Shown one piece after another: positions 9,277 to 18,404 of a DNA stretch of 64,000 nt; the first letter of the stretch is position 1; each line of letters opens with the position of its first letter. Both the position numbers and the translations under genes were made by a program. Source of the stretch: Thermosipho atlanticus DSM 15807 (GTDB lineage: Bacteria; Thermotogota; Thermotogae; Thermotogales; Fervidobacteriaceae). The stretch lies in assembly GCF_900129985.1 (NCBI RefSeq), contig NZ_FQXN01000003.1, positions 204,451-268,450 on the forward strand, given 5' to 3'. The notes below the pieces were generated by a model, which searched no databases, was not told the DNA's origin, and saw only the letters and a list, made by a program, of their open reading frames with translations.

Positions 9277-10949
9277 TATTTAAACACGCTCCTTCCTATA
9301 AATTCTCTTATAAGTGATGTTCTTGGAATATCTTCGATATTGGTTATAGGTAAGAAATAATCTAAAATTTTCAAAAGCCTTGTTGCTTCAGAAGTTTCTG
9401 GTAGATTATCAGGTACGGTGATCAAAAGTTGTTCAGCAAAAATTTTTAAAACAGGTATTTCATATACTAATGCACTGTTAAACATAATATCAGCATTTTC
9501 TTGGAATGGGAATATATTTTTTTCTTCTCCTTTTCTTACATTAGGCCACATTTTTAAAGTCTGAAGAGCATTATGATTTCTAAATTTGCTATCTCTAACG
9601 ATTCTTCGTAATAACCTTGTGTCAGTGGTATGAATTCTATTTGTATTGTCCAAATTTATTTGAGTTAATGCACTAGCATAAATCTTAAATTTTAATTCTT
9701 CTGGAATTAAACTTGTTAATTTAGGATTTAATCCATGAATTCCTTCCACAATAATTGGTTGATCTTTTTCAATTTTCAAACGTTGTCCTGTTGACTTCCT
9801 TTTGCCAGTTGCAAAATCAAATTTAGGAATTTCTACTTCTTTCCCTTCAAAAAGTTCCAATAAATTTTTATTAAAAAGCTCAATATCAATAGCTTCAAGA
9901 GCTTCAAAATCATATTCACCTTTTTCATTTTTTGGAGTTTTTTCTCTGTCGACGAAATAATCATCTAAAGAAATTGTAACAGGTCTTAAACCACTAGCTC
10001 TAAGTTGTATCATTAAGCGTTTTGAAAAAGTGGTTTTTCCACTAGAAGATGGCCCAGCTATAAGAATTAATCTTACATGTTTTCTTTTTTTGATTTCCTC
10101 AGCTATAAACGCAATTCTTTTTTCATGTAATGCTTCTGACATGATTATTAAGTCAGTTACGTTTCTTTCGCCACTGGCAATTATATCATTTAAATCTCCA
10201 ACGCTATCAATATCCATAATTTCTAGCCATTTTTGATATTCAAGAAAAACAGCTGATAATTTTGGTAAAGGTTTAAATTCCAAAATAGGGTTATTATTTT
10301 TGAATTCAGGTAATATTAGCACAAAACCTTCAGAATATTTTTTTAAATCGTAATATTTCAAAATACCTGTACTTGGTGGCATGTACCCATAAAAGTAATC
10401 ATGAAAATCATCTAATTGATATACTTTTACAGTTTTCTTTTTGCGATATTTTAAAAGTTTTACTTTATCATAGTAACCAAGGTTTTTGAAAAGTTCCATT
10501 GCTTCAGTTTTTAAAAGTTCATGTTTTTTAAATGGCTTATTTTCAAGTATCAATTTATCCATTTCACTTTTGATATTTTTAATATCTTCATCTGAAAGAT
10601 TCAGCTTGGAACGTTCATTTTTTAATTCACAATAGATAGCTTTTCCAACACTGTGTGAAACTTTTAAAGTAAATTCTGGGAATAATTTTTTTAATGTTAT
10701 TTTTAAAATAAATAACAAGCCTCTCTGAAAAATTCTAAAACCATCAACAGAGTTAATATCTAAAAATTCCAAAGTACCAGCTTTAAAAATTGGTCTGAAC
10801 AATTCGACAATCGTGTTATTTATTTTTGCTGCAACAATTGGTGAATCATAATACTTTTGAAATTTCTCAACAAGTTGGAATAAAGTTGCACCTTTGTCAA
10901 TATAAACTTTTTCATTGGTAATTTTAAATGTTAATTCTATCTTTTCCAA
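9273..10949 (-). CDS. TGS domain - uridine kinase-like nucleoside kinase fusion
   Basis: The N-terminal 60 residues are a TGS domain (KVYIDKGATLFQLVEKF). A segment resembling the second additional domain of threonyl-tRNA synthetase follows. The C-terminal half is a uridine-kinase-like P-loop kinase with GPSSSGKTTFSKRL, the SLDDYF block and IPKFDFATG. It probably phosphorylates a nucleoside; the substrate cannot be assigned. I prefer TTG at 10949, preceded by AAAGGGGGT, over ATG at 10976, which has no ribosome binding site. Known as a family in anaerobes. Confidence 0.88.
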   Translation of the reverse strand: MEKIELTFKITNEKVYIDKGATLFQLVEKFQKYYDSPIVAAKINNTIVELFRPIFKAGTLEFLDINSVDGFRIFQRGLLFILKITLKKLFPEFTLKVSHSVGKAIYCELKNERSKLNLSDEDIKNIKSEMDKLILENKPFKKHELLKTEAMELFKNLGYYDKVKLLKYRKKKTVKVYQLDDFHDYFYGYMPPSTGILKYYDLKKYSEGFVLILPEFKNNNPILEFKPLPKLSAVFLEYQKWLEIMDIDSVGDLNDIIASGERNVTDLIIMSEALHEKRIAFIAEEIKKRKHVRLILIAGPSSSGKTTFSKRLMIQLRASGLRPVTISLDDYFVDREKTPKNEKGEYDFEALEAIDIELFNKNLLELFEGKEVEIPKFDFATGKRKSTGQRLKIEKDQPIIVEGIHGLNPKLTSLIPEELKFKIYASALTQINLDNTNRIHTTDTRLLRRIVRDSKFRNHNALQTLKMWPNVRKGEEKNIFPFQENADIMFNSALVYEIPVLKIFAEQLLITVPDNLPETSEATRLLKILDYFLPITNIEDIPRTSLIREFIGRSVFKY

Positions 10950-10963
10950 TTTTAATACCCCCT

Positions 10964-12364
10964 TTAAATTTTCCATGTTATTTCGTAAGATTTTGGATCA
11001 AAATATGTGTAATGAATGTGTACATTTATTTTAAAAGTTTTTTTGATTTCATTTTTGTTTATTTTTCCCTTGAGATATGGATGAACTTTAATGATAACTT
11101 CTTTTGCAGCTTCCGGTTTATTATTTAATTCACTGTATATTTCTTTTATAAGAGTGTTAGGTGAAGTTATAATTCCTGTACCATTGCAAATTGGGCAACG
11201 AGAAGTGGATATATCAAAGAAAGATCTAACAGTTCTTTTTCTTGAAAGTTCTAATAGCCCTAATTTAGTAAAGCCATATATTTCAATTTTACTTTTATCT
11301 TTCTTTATTTCAGTGTTAACTTTTTCAAGCACTTTTGCTTTGTCAGATTCATTATTCATGTCAATAAAATCAATAACTATTATTCCGCCAATATTTCTCA
11401 GTCTTAATTGTCTAAAAATTTCTTCAACAGCTTCTAAATTTGTTATTAATGCTGTTTCTTGTTGGTTTTCTGTGGAAGTAAGGTGTTTAGAATTAACGTC
11501 TATAACCGTTAAGGCTTCGGTTTTATCAATGATTATTTCGCCACCAGAAGGTAAATTAATTTTTCTTTTAAATAATTCTTTATAAAGTTTGTATATCTCT
11601 TTATATTCAAACGGATCAGAATCGATTATTTCTATTTTTGGTTTTTTTGGAAAACTTTTAAAATATTTACTAATATAATGTACATGTTCCGTATTATTAG
11701 TAATAATTAAAGTGACATCTTTTGTTAATTTTTCTCTTAATATATAATCAATTGAACTTTCTTCATAATGAAGCAATTTGGCTTTTTTGCCTCTTTTGAA
11801 TTTGTTAAAAATTTGATTCCATTTTTCTAGTAAATTCTCAATTTCTTCATAAAGATATTTTTCGTCAATTCCTTCAGCTGCCGTTCGTAAGACAACTCCT
11901 ATATTATACTCTTTAGAAATATTATTAGCAATTTCATATAATCTTTGTTTTTCAGTTAAATTTTCGATTTTTTTAGAAACACCAGATATATTAGTGAACG
12001 GAAAAATTACGAGAAATCGCCCTGCTAAACTTATATTTGCAGTTAATTGAGGCCCTTTATTTGCAATAGGGTCTTTTTTTACCTGAACTAAAATTTTTGA
12101 TTTGGGTTTAAAAATATCATAATTGATCATTTTAATAAATTTTTCTGGAATGTCCTTTTTCCTAAGGAATCCATTTTTGCTTTCTCCAATATTCACAAAC
12201 ACTGCATCTAGAGCATTGACTATTCGATCAACTCTTCCTAAATAAATGTTGCCAGTTAGTTTTTCATCTTCATCGGAAAAAATTTCTACAAGTTTATTGT
12301 TTTCGATTATTGCACAATGGAGACTATCGTTTTCAGAAGTTTTTAGAACAATAGTTTTTTCCAT
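10964..12364 (-). CDS. rng: Ribonuclease E/G family endoribonuclease
   Basis: Single-strand-specific endoribonuclease for rRNA maturation and mRNA turnover. The S1-like N-terminal part reads GNIYLGRVDRIV and AVFVNIGESKNGFL. The catalytic DNase I-like part carries the metal-binding aspartates in TVIDVNSKHLTS and IIVIDFIDM. The zinc-link cysteines are in CPICNGTG. At 466 residues it is RNase G-sized, without the long RNase E scaffold tail. It opens the 11-gene operon, with an AAAGGAAA site and an extended -10 promoter 60 bases upstream. Confidence 0.93.
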   Translation of the reverse strand: MEKTIVLKTSENDSLHCAIIENNKLVEIFSDEDEKLTGNIYLGRVDRIVNALDAVFVNIGESKNGFLRKKDIPEKFIKMINYDIFKPKSKILVQVKKDPIANKGPQLTANISLAGRFLVIFPFTNISGVSKKIENLTEKQRLYEIANNISKEYNIGVVLRTAAEGIDEKYLYEEIENLLEKWNQIFNKFKRGKKAKLLHYEESSIDYILREKLTKDVTLIITNNTEHVHYISKYFKSFPKKPKIEIIDSDPFEYKEIYKLYKELFKRKINLPSGGEIIIDKTEALTVIDVNSKHLTSTENQQETALITNLEAVEEIFRQLRLRNIGGIIVIDFIDMNNESDKAKVLEKVNTEIKKDKSKIEIYGFTKLGLLELSRKRTVRSFFDISTSRCPICNGTGIITSPNTLIKEIYSELNNKPEAAKEVIIKVHPYLKGKINKNEIKKTFKINVHIHYTYFDPKSYEITWKI

Positions 12365-12763
12365 ACTATCATTTTCCTTTCAAATATTTTTCTAATTTTA
12401 CGATAACTTTCAATTTAGTTTGATATTATATCAATTTTAATATCATTTGAGTTAGCAATTTTTTGTTCTGGTAGGTAATATTATAATATTAATTCTAATA
12501 AATTCAACAGTTTTTTAGTTTTTTTCTATATAATATGAATATTACAACCTGTAATTATAACATTTTTACTTATAAATTTAGTTTTTAATGTTGAAATATT
12601 GTTTTTTCTTCAACAATTTTAACATATTAAGAATAAAAGTGTATTTTTGATTTTTTTTAATTATAATCCTTTTTTTTGTGGTAAACTAAATGTAGAGTGA
12701 CTTGCTTTTATTTTATTATATATTAAAATCTTAAAACGGGAAGAGGAAATTGAAGGTGAAAAG
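12365..12763. other. AT-rich divergent intergenic region between rng and the dCMP deaminase gene
   Basis: About 400 bases with no ORF of note. It holds the rng promoter at the left. An inverted repeat TGTTGAA (12589-12595) / TTCAACA (12609-12615) is separated by 13 bases, a possible operator. TATAAT-like sequences occur at 12529-12534 and 12662-12667, and a weak pair TTGCTT-16-TAAAAT lies just before the deaminase gene. I cannot decide which promoter drives the deaminase gene. Confidence 0.5.
12425..12433 (-). promoter_or_regulatory. Extended -10 promoter of the rng-hfq-metK-rpsT operon
   Basis: On the minus strand the sequence is TGATATAAT, a full TATAAT with the extended -10 TG. Transcription would begin near 12418, giving a leader of about 53 nt. 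No good -35 is visible, as at other TGnTATAAT sites in this window. Confidence 0.6.
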
Positions 12764-13276
12764 GTGGATATAAAAGATTATTTAGATAATTTAGAAATAC
12801 AACAAAAAAGGGATAACAGAGAAACTTGGGATGAATATTTTTCAAAAATCGCAAAATTGATTGCTTCAAGATCAACATGTTTTCATAGAAAAGTAGGAGC
12901 AGTTATTGTAAAAGATAAAAGAATTTTAGCGACTGGATATAATCAACCTCCATCTGGCTTTCCTCATTGTGACTCTATCGGATGTATAAGAGATGATATG
13001 GGAATTGAATCTGGTAAAAACCAAGAAATTTGTTATGCTTTACATGCAGAACAAAATGCTTTGATGCAAGCCGCAAAATTTGGAATTTCTACAAATGGTG
13101 CTACTATATATGTAACTCACAAACCATGTTCTGTTTGTGCCCGCCTTTTAATTAATGCCGGAATTAAAAAGGTTGTATATTTGAAAGATTATCCTGATCC
13201 ATTAACCGATTTTTTATTTAAAGTTACAAATGTTGAGATTAAATATTTTGGAGGTGGATCTATTGAAAAGGGATAA
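12764..13276 (+). CDS. dCMP deaminase family protein
   Basis: Zinc-dependent deaminase, most likely dCMP to dUMP for dTTP synthesis. The zinc motif HAEQNA gives the His ligand and proton-shuttling Glu, and PCSVC gives the two Cys ligands. An HCDSIGC stretch in the insert resembles the extra metal site of ComEB-type dCMP deaminases. GTG start with GAAGGTGA upstream. The last 14 bases overlap the next gene. 170 residues is normal. Its placement ahead of oxidoreductase genes is unusual. Confidence 0.9.
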   Translation: MDIKDYLDNLEIQQKRDNRETWDEYFSKIAKLIASRSTCFHRKVGAVIVKDKRILATGYNQPPSGFPHCDSIGCIRDDMGIESGKNQEICYALHAEQNALMQAAKFGISTNGATIYVTHKPCSVCARLLINAGIKKVVYLKDYPDPLTDFLFKVTNVEIKYFGGGSIEKG

Positions 13277-14081
13277 ATTAGTGAATTATTTGAGAATTGA
13301 TAGATGGCCAACTGTCTGGTGTCCAGGATGCGGTAATGGGATTATAATGAAAGCATTTATTGAAGCAGTCGATCAATTGAAATTGGAAAAAGACAGAGTT
13401 GCAGTTGTATCCGGAAGAGGATGTTCATCGAGAGCAACTGGATATTTAGATTTTAATACTATGCACACTTTGCATGGGAGAGCAATTGCATTTGCGACTG
13501 GGGTAAAATTAGCAAGACCAGATTTTAAGGTAATTGTTTTAGGTGGGGATGGCGACCTTACAGCAATTGGTGGTAATCATTTTATTCATGCTGCAAGACG
13601 TAATATAGATTTAACGGTAGTTTTGTTTAATAATATGATTTATGGTATGACTGGTGGTCAGCATTCACCAACAACACCCCATGATAAAATTGCAAGCACT
13701 ATGCCGTATGGAAATATTGAAAATTCATTTGATATTGTCAATCTTGCTTTGTCATCGGGTGCAACATATGTTGCAAGATCCACTATATATCATTATCCTC
13801 TTACAATTAAATTCATTAAAGAAGGTATTAAACACAGAGGGTTTAGTGTAATTGAAGTTTTAACAAATTGTCATACTTACTATGGAAGATATAATGGGAT
13901 GAGAAATTCATGGGAGTTATTAGAGTTTTTTAAAAATAATTCAATATCGAAGGAAAAGGCTGAAAGCATGGAACAAGATGAAATTAAGGGAAAGATTATA
14001 ATTGGAGAGTTTAAAAAAGAGGAAAAACCAGATTTTTATCAAAACTATAAAAATATTTTCCCTAAATCGTCGGAGGTGTAA
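13263..14081 (+). CDS. korB: 2-oxoacid:ferredoxin oxidoreductase, beta subunit
   Basis: Thiamine pyrophosphate-binding subunit of a CoA-acylating 2-oxoacid oxidoreductase (2-oxoglutarate type is most likely by sequence style). CPGCGNG near the N-terminus and SGRGCSS carry conserved cysteines. GGDGDLTAIGGNH with a downstream NN is the TPP-magnesium motif, and YGMTGGQ follows. I chose TTG at 13263 because GGAGGTG (13250-13256) is ideally spaced; the ATG at 13230 lies inside the deaminase gene. The gamma subunit follows, but no alpha subunit is adjacent. Confidence 0.88.
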   Translation: MKRDKLVNYLRIDRWPTVWCPGCGNGIIMKAFIEAVDQLKLEKDRVAVVSGRGCSSRATGYLDFNTMHTLHGRAIAFATGVKLARPDFKVIVLGGDGDLTAIGGNHFIHAARRNIDLTVVLFNNMIYGMTGGQHSPTTPHDKIASTMPYGNIENSFDIVNLALSSGATYVARSTIYHYPLTIKFIKEGIKHRGFSVIEVLTNCHTYYGRYNGMRNSWELLEFFKNNSISKEKAESMEQDEIKGKIIIGEFKKEEKPDFYQNYKNIFPKSSEV

Positions 14082-14084
14082 TCA

Positions 14085-14687
14085 ATGAATTTGACAAGAC
14101 CATTTTCCATAAGAATAGCAGGTATAGGTGGCCAAGGAAATATTATTGCAGGTTTAGTTCTTGCAAAATCGTTAGTAAATGCTGGTAAATATGTTATACA
14201 AACTCAAAATTATACTGCACAAGTTAGAGGGGGGCCAAGTTATTGTGATCTTTTAATTTCGGATAATCCTATTGATTTTCCAAAAGCAACAATTTTTGAT
14301 ATATTGATGATTTTACACCCTTCAATGATTAAGCAATGTAAATACGTTAAAAATAATGGTATAATTATAATCGATGATTCTTATTTGGAGGATTTACCAT
14401 ATAACGTGTTTCGAATGACAAAAAGGGTTATACATATACCAGCCTCAAAGTTTTCATTTGAAAAATTTTCCACTGAGATTTATGCGAATATGATTTTACT
14501 TGGTGTAATGATTAAGGCAACTTCATTAGTAAAAATGGATTATGTATTTAATTCACTAAAAGAGAATGTTAATCTTAAACATTTAGAAAACAATATTGAG
14601 GCGGTGAAGTATGGAACAACACTCACGGAAAAAGTCTATAAACCAAGAATCGAAAGAAAACATCAAAGAACAATTGGGTTCGAATAA
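14085..14687 (+). CDS. korC: 2-oxoacid:ferredoxin oxidoreductase, gamma subunit
   Basis: The gamma subunit of a KOR-type oxidoreductase. GIGGQGN at residues 13-19 opens the domain, and QNYTAQVRGGPSYCDLLIS matches the conserved QxYxxxVRGG block. The 200-residue length is typical. It starts 3 bases after korB, with GGAGGTG upstream. The 3' end overlaps the lipid kinase gene by 77 bases in another frame. Without an alpha subunit nearby, the complete enzyme needs a partner encoded elsewhere. Confidence 0.88.
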   Translation: MNLTRPFSIRIAGIGGQGNIIAGLVLAKSLVNAGKYVIQTQNYTAQVRGGPSYCDLLISDNPIDFPKATIFDILMILHPSMIKQCKYVKNNGIIIIDDSYLEDLPYNVFRMTKRVIHIPASKFSFEKFSTEIYANMILLGVMIKATSLVKMDYVFNSLKENVNLKHLENNIEAVKYGTTLTEKVYKPRIERKHQRTIGFE

Positions 14688-15141
14688 TTTAAAAGAATCA
14701 TTTTCTCATGCTGTTGACGGAATAGTTTTTTCAATACTTCAGGAAAGAAATTTACGAATCCACTTTTTAATAGGATTCTTGGTACTACTCTTTTCACTCT
14801 TTCTGCCAATTGACAAAAATGATTTTATTTGGATTTTTTTTGCTGTTTTCTTTGTAATTTTATCTGAATTAATTAACACACTAATTGAAAATTTTTTGGA
14901 TCTGTTTATTCCAGAATATCATCCAATAGTGAAAATAATTAAAGATATAAGTTCGGGGGTTGTTTTGTGGTCAAGTATGTTTTCTGTAATCGTAGGTGTC
15001 GCAGTATTCGGAACGTACTTATTTTCATGGAATATTTTACCTATTAAAATTTTAGGATTTATTTTTCTCTCGATATTTCCTTTTATTACAATTATTTGGG
15101 GTTATAAAAAATGGAAAAATTTAATTAACGATAAAAGATAA
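14611..15141 (+). CDS. Diacylglycerol/undecaprenol kinase (DgkA family)
   Basis: Small membrane kinase that phosphorylates a lipid alcohol, in this family either diacylglycerol or undecaprenol. The core motif SELINTLIENFLD and the later IVKIIKDISSGVVLWSS match the DgkA signature (ExxNTxxE...KDxxxG). Four hydrophobic segments are visible, the last beyond the usual three-helix core, making the protein slightly long (176 residues). ATG start with GAGGCGGTGA upstream. It overlaps the end of korC by 77 bases. Confidence 0.85.
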   Translation: MEQHSRKKSINQESKENIKEQLGSNNLKESFSHAVDGIVFSILQERNLRIHFLIGFLVLLFSLFLPIDKNDFIWIFFAVFFVILSELINTLIENFLDLFIPEYHPIVKIIKDISSGVVLWSSMFSVIVGVAVFGTYLFSWNILPIKILGFIFLSIFPFITIIWGYKKWKNLINDKR

Positions 15142-15168
15142 TAAATACAAATTTGAGGAGGTGTAAGC

Positions 15169-16335
15169 ATGAAAAAATTATTGGTGATTTTGTCATTATT
15201 GGTTTTTTCGGTTTTTATATTTGCAGCATTTAAAGATGTACCTGTGAATCATTGGGCATATGATGCGGTCAATGAATTAAGTAAACTAGGTATAGTTAGT
15301 GGAATGCCAGATGGAACATTTCAAGGTAATCAAGCAATGACAAGATATCAAGTTGCTGTTGCACTGTACAGGTTATTGGAGAATATCCAAGACAGGATTG
15401 ATAAAGCAATTTCTGGTTCAGCAAATGTTGAAAAGGTCAGAGAGCAAGTTTTAACCCTTTCAGATTTAGTAAGCACTGCATTGAATAAAATTGATGCTTT
15501 GAGTTCATTAAATAACTCTGTACAAGTTATTTCAAATGATGTAAGTGAGTTGAAAACTTCCTTGGTAAATATTAAGGATGATTTAAAAAATTTGACGTTT
15601 GAAATAGCACAAATAAGAAAACTATCAAACGATAATTTAGAGAAAATTAAAGAACTTGAAGGCAAAATGAATAATTTAGCTATGAATCAGGATATTGAAT
15701 CCATTAAAACTGAAATAAAAACTTTAAATTCTTCATTACAATTAAAAGCTGATAGCTCTTTGGTTACTGAAATTCAAAATCTAGTAACAAAAAATTCAAA
15801 TCAGATTGCAGCTTTGAGCGGAGATATTAGTGTTTTAAAAACTGATCTTAGTTCTTTAGAGAAAAAGTTTGAGTCTCAAATTGGTAATTTGAATGATACT
15901 GTAAAAACTCTTCAACAAACTCTGGATAAAACTACACTTAAAATTACTTCCCTTGAAGAATATGTAGCTTCTAATAATAAGAAGATTGATTCGAGATTAG
16001 CAACTATATCAGGCGATTATTCACAGTTGAAGGTTGATTTTGATTCATTTTCAGTTAACACAACTAATAAGTTGAATAGTTTGACAAAAACAATTAATGA
16101 CCTAGAAACAAAGTTGAACGCTTATGAAACTAAAATTGCAGAATTTGAAAAACTTAAATCAGACTATGAGGTTTTTAGAAATAACACCGCATCAAGTATA
16201 ACTGAAATAAATAACAAGGTGCAAAACTTGGAAGATATAACATCAAAACCTGATAGTTTATCAATGATTTCATTAATTCTTTCAGTAATTGCTACGGGTG
16301 TTTCTGTTTTTGTACTGTTTAATTCTTTACCATAA
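15169..16335 (+). CDS. Omp-alpha-like SLH/coiled-coil rod protein
   Basis: Probably the rod that spaces the outer sheath (toga) from the cell wall. It has a signal peptide (about 1-19), one SLH domain (about 20-75, with HWAYDAVNELSKLGIVSG and a TRYQVAVALYRLL-type end), a long coiled coil (about 80-355) rich in L-x-x-x-x-x-x heptads with K, E, S and N, and a C-terminal hydrophobic helix (about 366-385). This is the Omp-alpha plan described in Thermotoga. GGAGGTG site; ends at a strong terminator. This gene is the best taxonomic clue in the window. Confidence 0.88.
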   Translation: MKKLLVILSLLVFSVFIFAAFKDVPVNHWAYDAVNELSKLGIVSGMPDGTFQGNQAMTRYQVAVALYRLLENIQDRIDKAISGSANVEKVREQVLTLSDLVSTALNKIDALSSLNNSVQVISNDVSELKTSLVNIKDDLKNLTFEIAQIRKLSNDNLEKIKELEGKMNNLAMNQDIESIKTEIKTLNSSLQLKADSSLVTEIQNLVTKNSNQIAALSGDISVLKTDLSSLEKKFESQIGNLNDTVKTLQQTLDKTTLKITSLEEYVASNNKKIDSRLATISGDYSQLKVDFDSFSVNTTNKLNSLTKTINDLETKLNAYETKIAEFEKLKSDYEVFRNNTASSITEINNKVQNLEDITSKPDSLSMISLILSVIATGVSVFVLFNSLP

Positions 16336-16354
16336 TAGAATTTGTTTAATTTTT

Positions 16355-16386
16355 ATAAAAAAGGGAGCTTTAAAGCTCCCTTTTTT
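16355..16386. terminator. Bidirectional terminator between Omp-alpha and transketolase
   Basis: The perfect palindrome GGGAGCTTTAAAGCTCCC (16363-16380) is flanked by an A-run on the left and a T-run on the right. It can therefore act on both strands between these convergent genes. The right arm ends just before the transketolase stop codon. Confidence 0.9.
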
Positions 16387-18250
16387 ATTCTTCAAATAAA
16401 ATTTTAATATTTTTTATAATTCCTTCTTTATCTAATCCAAACAATTTAAACAGGTATTTGTAATCTCCTGAAACTGGGAATCTATCAATTCCAACTTTTA
16501 AGAATTTTTCAGGTAAAATTCTCATTTCAAATAATTTGGCTTCAATCATTTTTCCTAAACCATTAAATACGTTATGATCTTCGAGAACTAGTATTTTGGT
16601 TCTTGAATATCTTGCAAGAGTTTCTTCATCAAGATCTAACGGACATGAAACGTTAAGTAATGCAACATCAATTCCTTCCCTTTTTAGTTCATCTACGGCC
16701 TTAATAGCATGAGGAATTATTGAACCCATTGTAATAATTACTGCATCGTTTCCTTCTCTTAATACATCAATCTTTCCATATTTGAATTCGTAATTTTCAT
16801 CGAAGAAAATTGTTCCATCTTCTTTTTTAATTGGTTCTAACTTGCTTCTTCCCATAGCTACAACAAAGTTTCCATACCTTGATGCAACGTATCTTACAAC
16901 TCTATCAGTCTGATTAGGATCAACGGGGACTATTACCTTGAAACCGAACCATGAAGTTGGAGCAGAAATATAATTCAATGCATGATGAGTTTTACCATCT
17001 TCACCCACATCAATACCACAATGTGTTACAACAACTTTCAAGTTGGTATGATTAATTGCATTAAGTCTATGTTGGTTAAAAGTTTCATCAATACCAAAAA
17101 CGCCGAAATCAGCAAAGAATGTTACAAAACCTTCAACGCTCAAAGCACCAGCAAGTGCCGCAGCATTGTGTTCCTGAACACCAATCTCAATGATTCTATC
17201 AGGTCTTTCTTTATCAAGTATATTTAGTTTGACTGAACCTTTTAAATCGCAGTCTACTGCAACAACATTATTGTTGTTTATTGCCAAATCTGCAATTGCT
17301 CTTCCTAATGCTGTTCTATTATCTGTTTTTTCTGTATAAATTCTTGGTTTACCTGTGTTAATTTTGACGTCATACTCAAGTTTGATCTTTTCGTGTTCAA
17401 CAATTGGTAAACTATCTCTTATTTTAATAAATTTTTCAATATCATTTTCAATATTTAATTCATTAAGAGCATGTTCAAGCTCTTCTCTATTAAGTGGTTT
17501 TCCGTGGTAATCCGGTTTATCTTCCATAAATGAAACACCTTTTCCAATAATTGTATGTGCAATTATGACCGTTGGAGAATTGTCTTTTTTGGCTATTTTT
17601 AATGCTGAAAGTATCTGTTCGTAATCATGTCCATCAATTTCTATTGTTTTCCAACCTGCAGCTTCATATTCTTTTTTTAAATCAACGTACATTATATCTT
17701 TTGCCCTTCCACTTATTTGGATATCATTGTAATCGACAATTACAGTGAGATTATTTAATTTGTATTTTGAAGCAGTTCGTCTTGCTTCAGTAACTTGTCC
17801 TTTTGCACTTTCGCCATCGCTCATTAAAACATAGACGTGATAATCTTTGTTTTTAAATTTAGCAGCTAAAGCCATTCCTACGCCGGCAGATAGGCCCTGA
17901 CCTAAATTTCCTGTCGTCCACTCTACACCAGGTATTCCTCTTGTAATATGGCCTTCAAATATACTTGATGGGTGCCTAAAACCACTAATCACTTTTTCTC
18001 TGTCTACAAAACCGTAAGCTGCTAGTGTACTGTAAACTGCAGGCGAGATATGTCCATGACTAATGATAATTCTATCTCGATTTTCATTCCAAGGGTCATT
18101 TGGAAAGACATTTGCAAAAGAATATAATGTTACCAGTAAATCAATCGATGACATTGAACCACCGGGATGTCCGGAGTTAGCAACGGAAGTCATTTTTAAA
18201 ATGTCACCTCTACAATTTGTTGCTAGTTCTTTAAGATGTTCAATTGTCAA
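16385..18250 (-). CDS. tkt: Transketolase
   Basis: TPP-dependent transfer of two-carbon units in the non-oxidative pentose phosphate pathway. About 621 residues in one chain. NSGHPGGSMS near the N-terminus, SDGESAKGQ as the TPP-magnesium motif and VEWTTGNLGQG are visible, followed by the pyrimidine-binding domain and C-terminal domain. I chose TTG at 18250 because GGAGGTG lies just upstream; the GTG at 18259 overlaps that site. It is a single-gene unit between two plus-strand blocks. Confidence 0.95.
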   Translation of the reverse strand: MTIEHLKELATNCRGDILKMTSVANSGHPGGSMSSIDLLVTLYSFANVFPNDPWNENRDRIIISHGHISPAVYSTLAAYGFVDREKVISGFRHPSSIFEGHITRGIPGVEWTTGNLGQGLSAGVGMALAAKFKNKDYHVYVLMSDGESAKGQVTEARRTASKYKLNNLTVIVDYNDIQISGRAKDIMYVDLKKEYEAAGWKTIEIDGHDYEQILSALKIAKKDNSPTVIIAHTIIGKGVSFMEDKPDYHGKPLNREELEHALNELNIENDIEKFIKIRDSLPIVEHEKIKLEYDVKINTGKPRIYTEKTDNRTALGRAIADLAINNNNVVAVDCDLKGSVKLNILDKERPDRIIEIGVQEHNAAALAGALSVEGFVTFFADFGVFGIDETFNQHRLNAINHTNLKVVVTHCGIDVGEDGKTHHALNYISAPTSWFGFKVIVPVDPNQTDRVVRYVASRYGNFVVAMGRSKLEPIKKEDGTIFFDENYEFKYGKIDVLREGNDAVIITMGSIIPHAIKAVDELKREGIDVALLNVSCPLDLDEETLARYSRTKILVLEDHNVFNGLGKMIEAKLFEMRILPEKFLKVGIDRFPVSGDYKYLFKLFGLDKEGIIKNIKILFEE

Positions 18251-18365
18251 AATCACCACCTCCTTATCAAAATTATTATATCATCTTAAAATTACGATTG
18301 GTTAAAAATTATTATTCGAAAAATGTTAAATATATAATTATATTTGGGATAAAAATTTTGTAATG

Positions 18366-18374
18366 TGATATAAT
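18366..18374 (+). promoter_or_regulatory. Extended -10 promoter ahead of the flavin reductase and pilus operon
   Basis: TGATATAAT lies 31 bases upstream of the ATG at 18405. TTGGGA sits 19 bases upstream as a poor -35. As no other clear promoter or terminator is seen up to 29477, it may drive the whole block, although internal promoters cannot be ruled out. Confidence 0.6.
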
Positions 18375-18404
18375 ACTATAATGTAATTTAAGCGAGGTGA
18401 TTGT

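Noticed and set aside
11091..11585. 164-codon plus-strand ORF opposite rng
   Set aside because: Antisense to the conserved catalytic part of RNase G and without a start signal.
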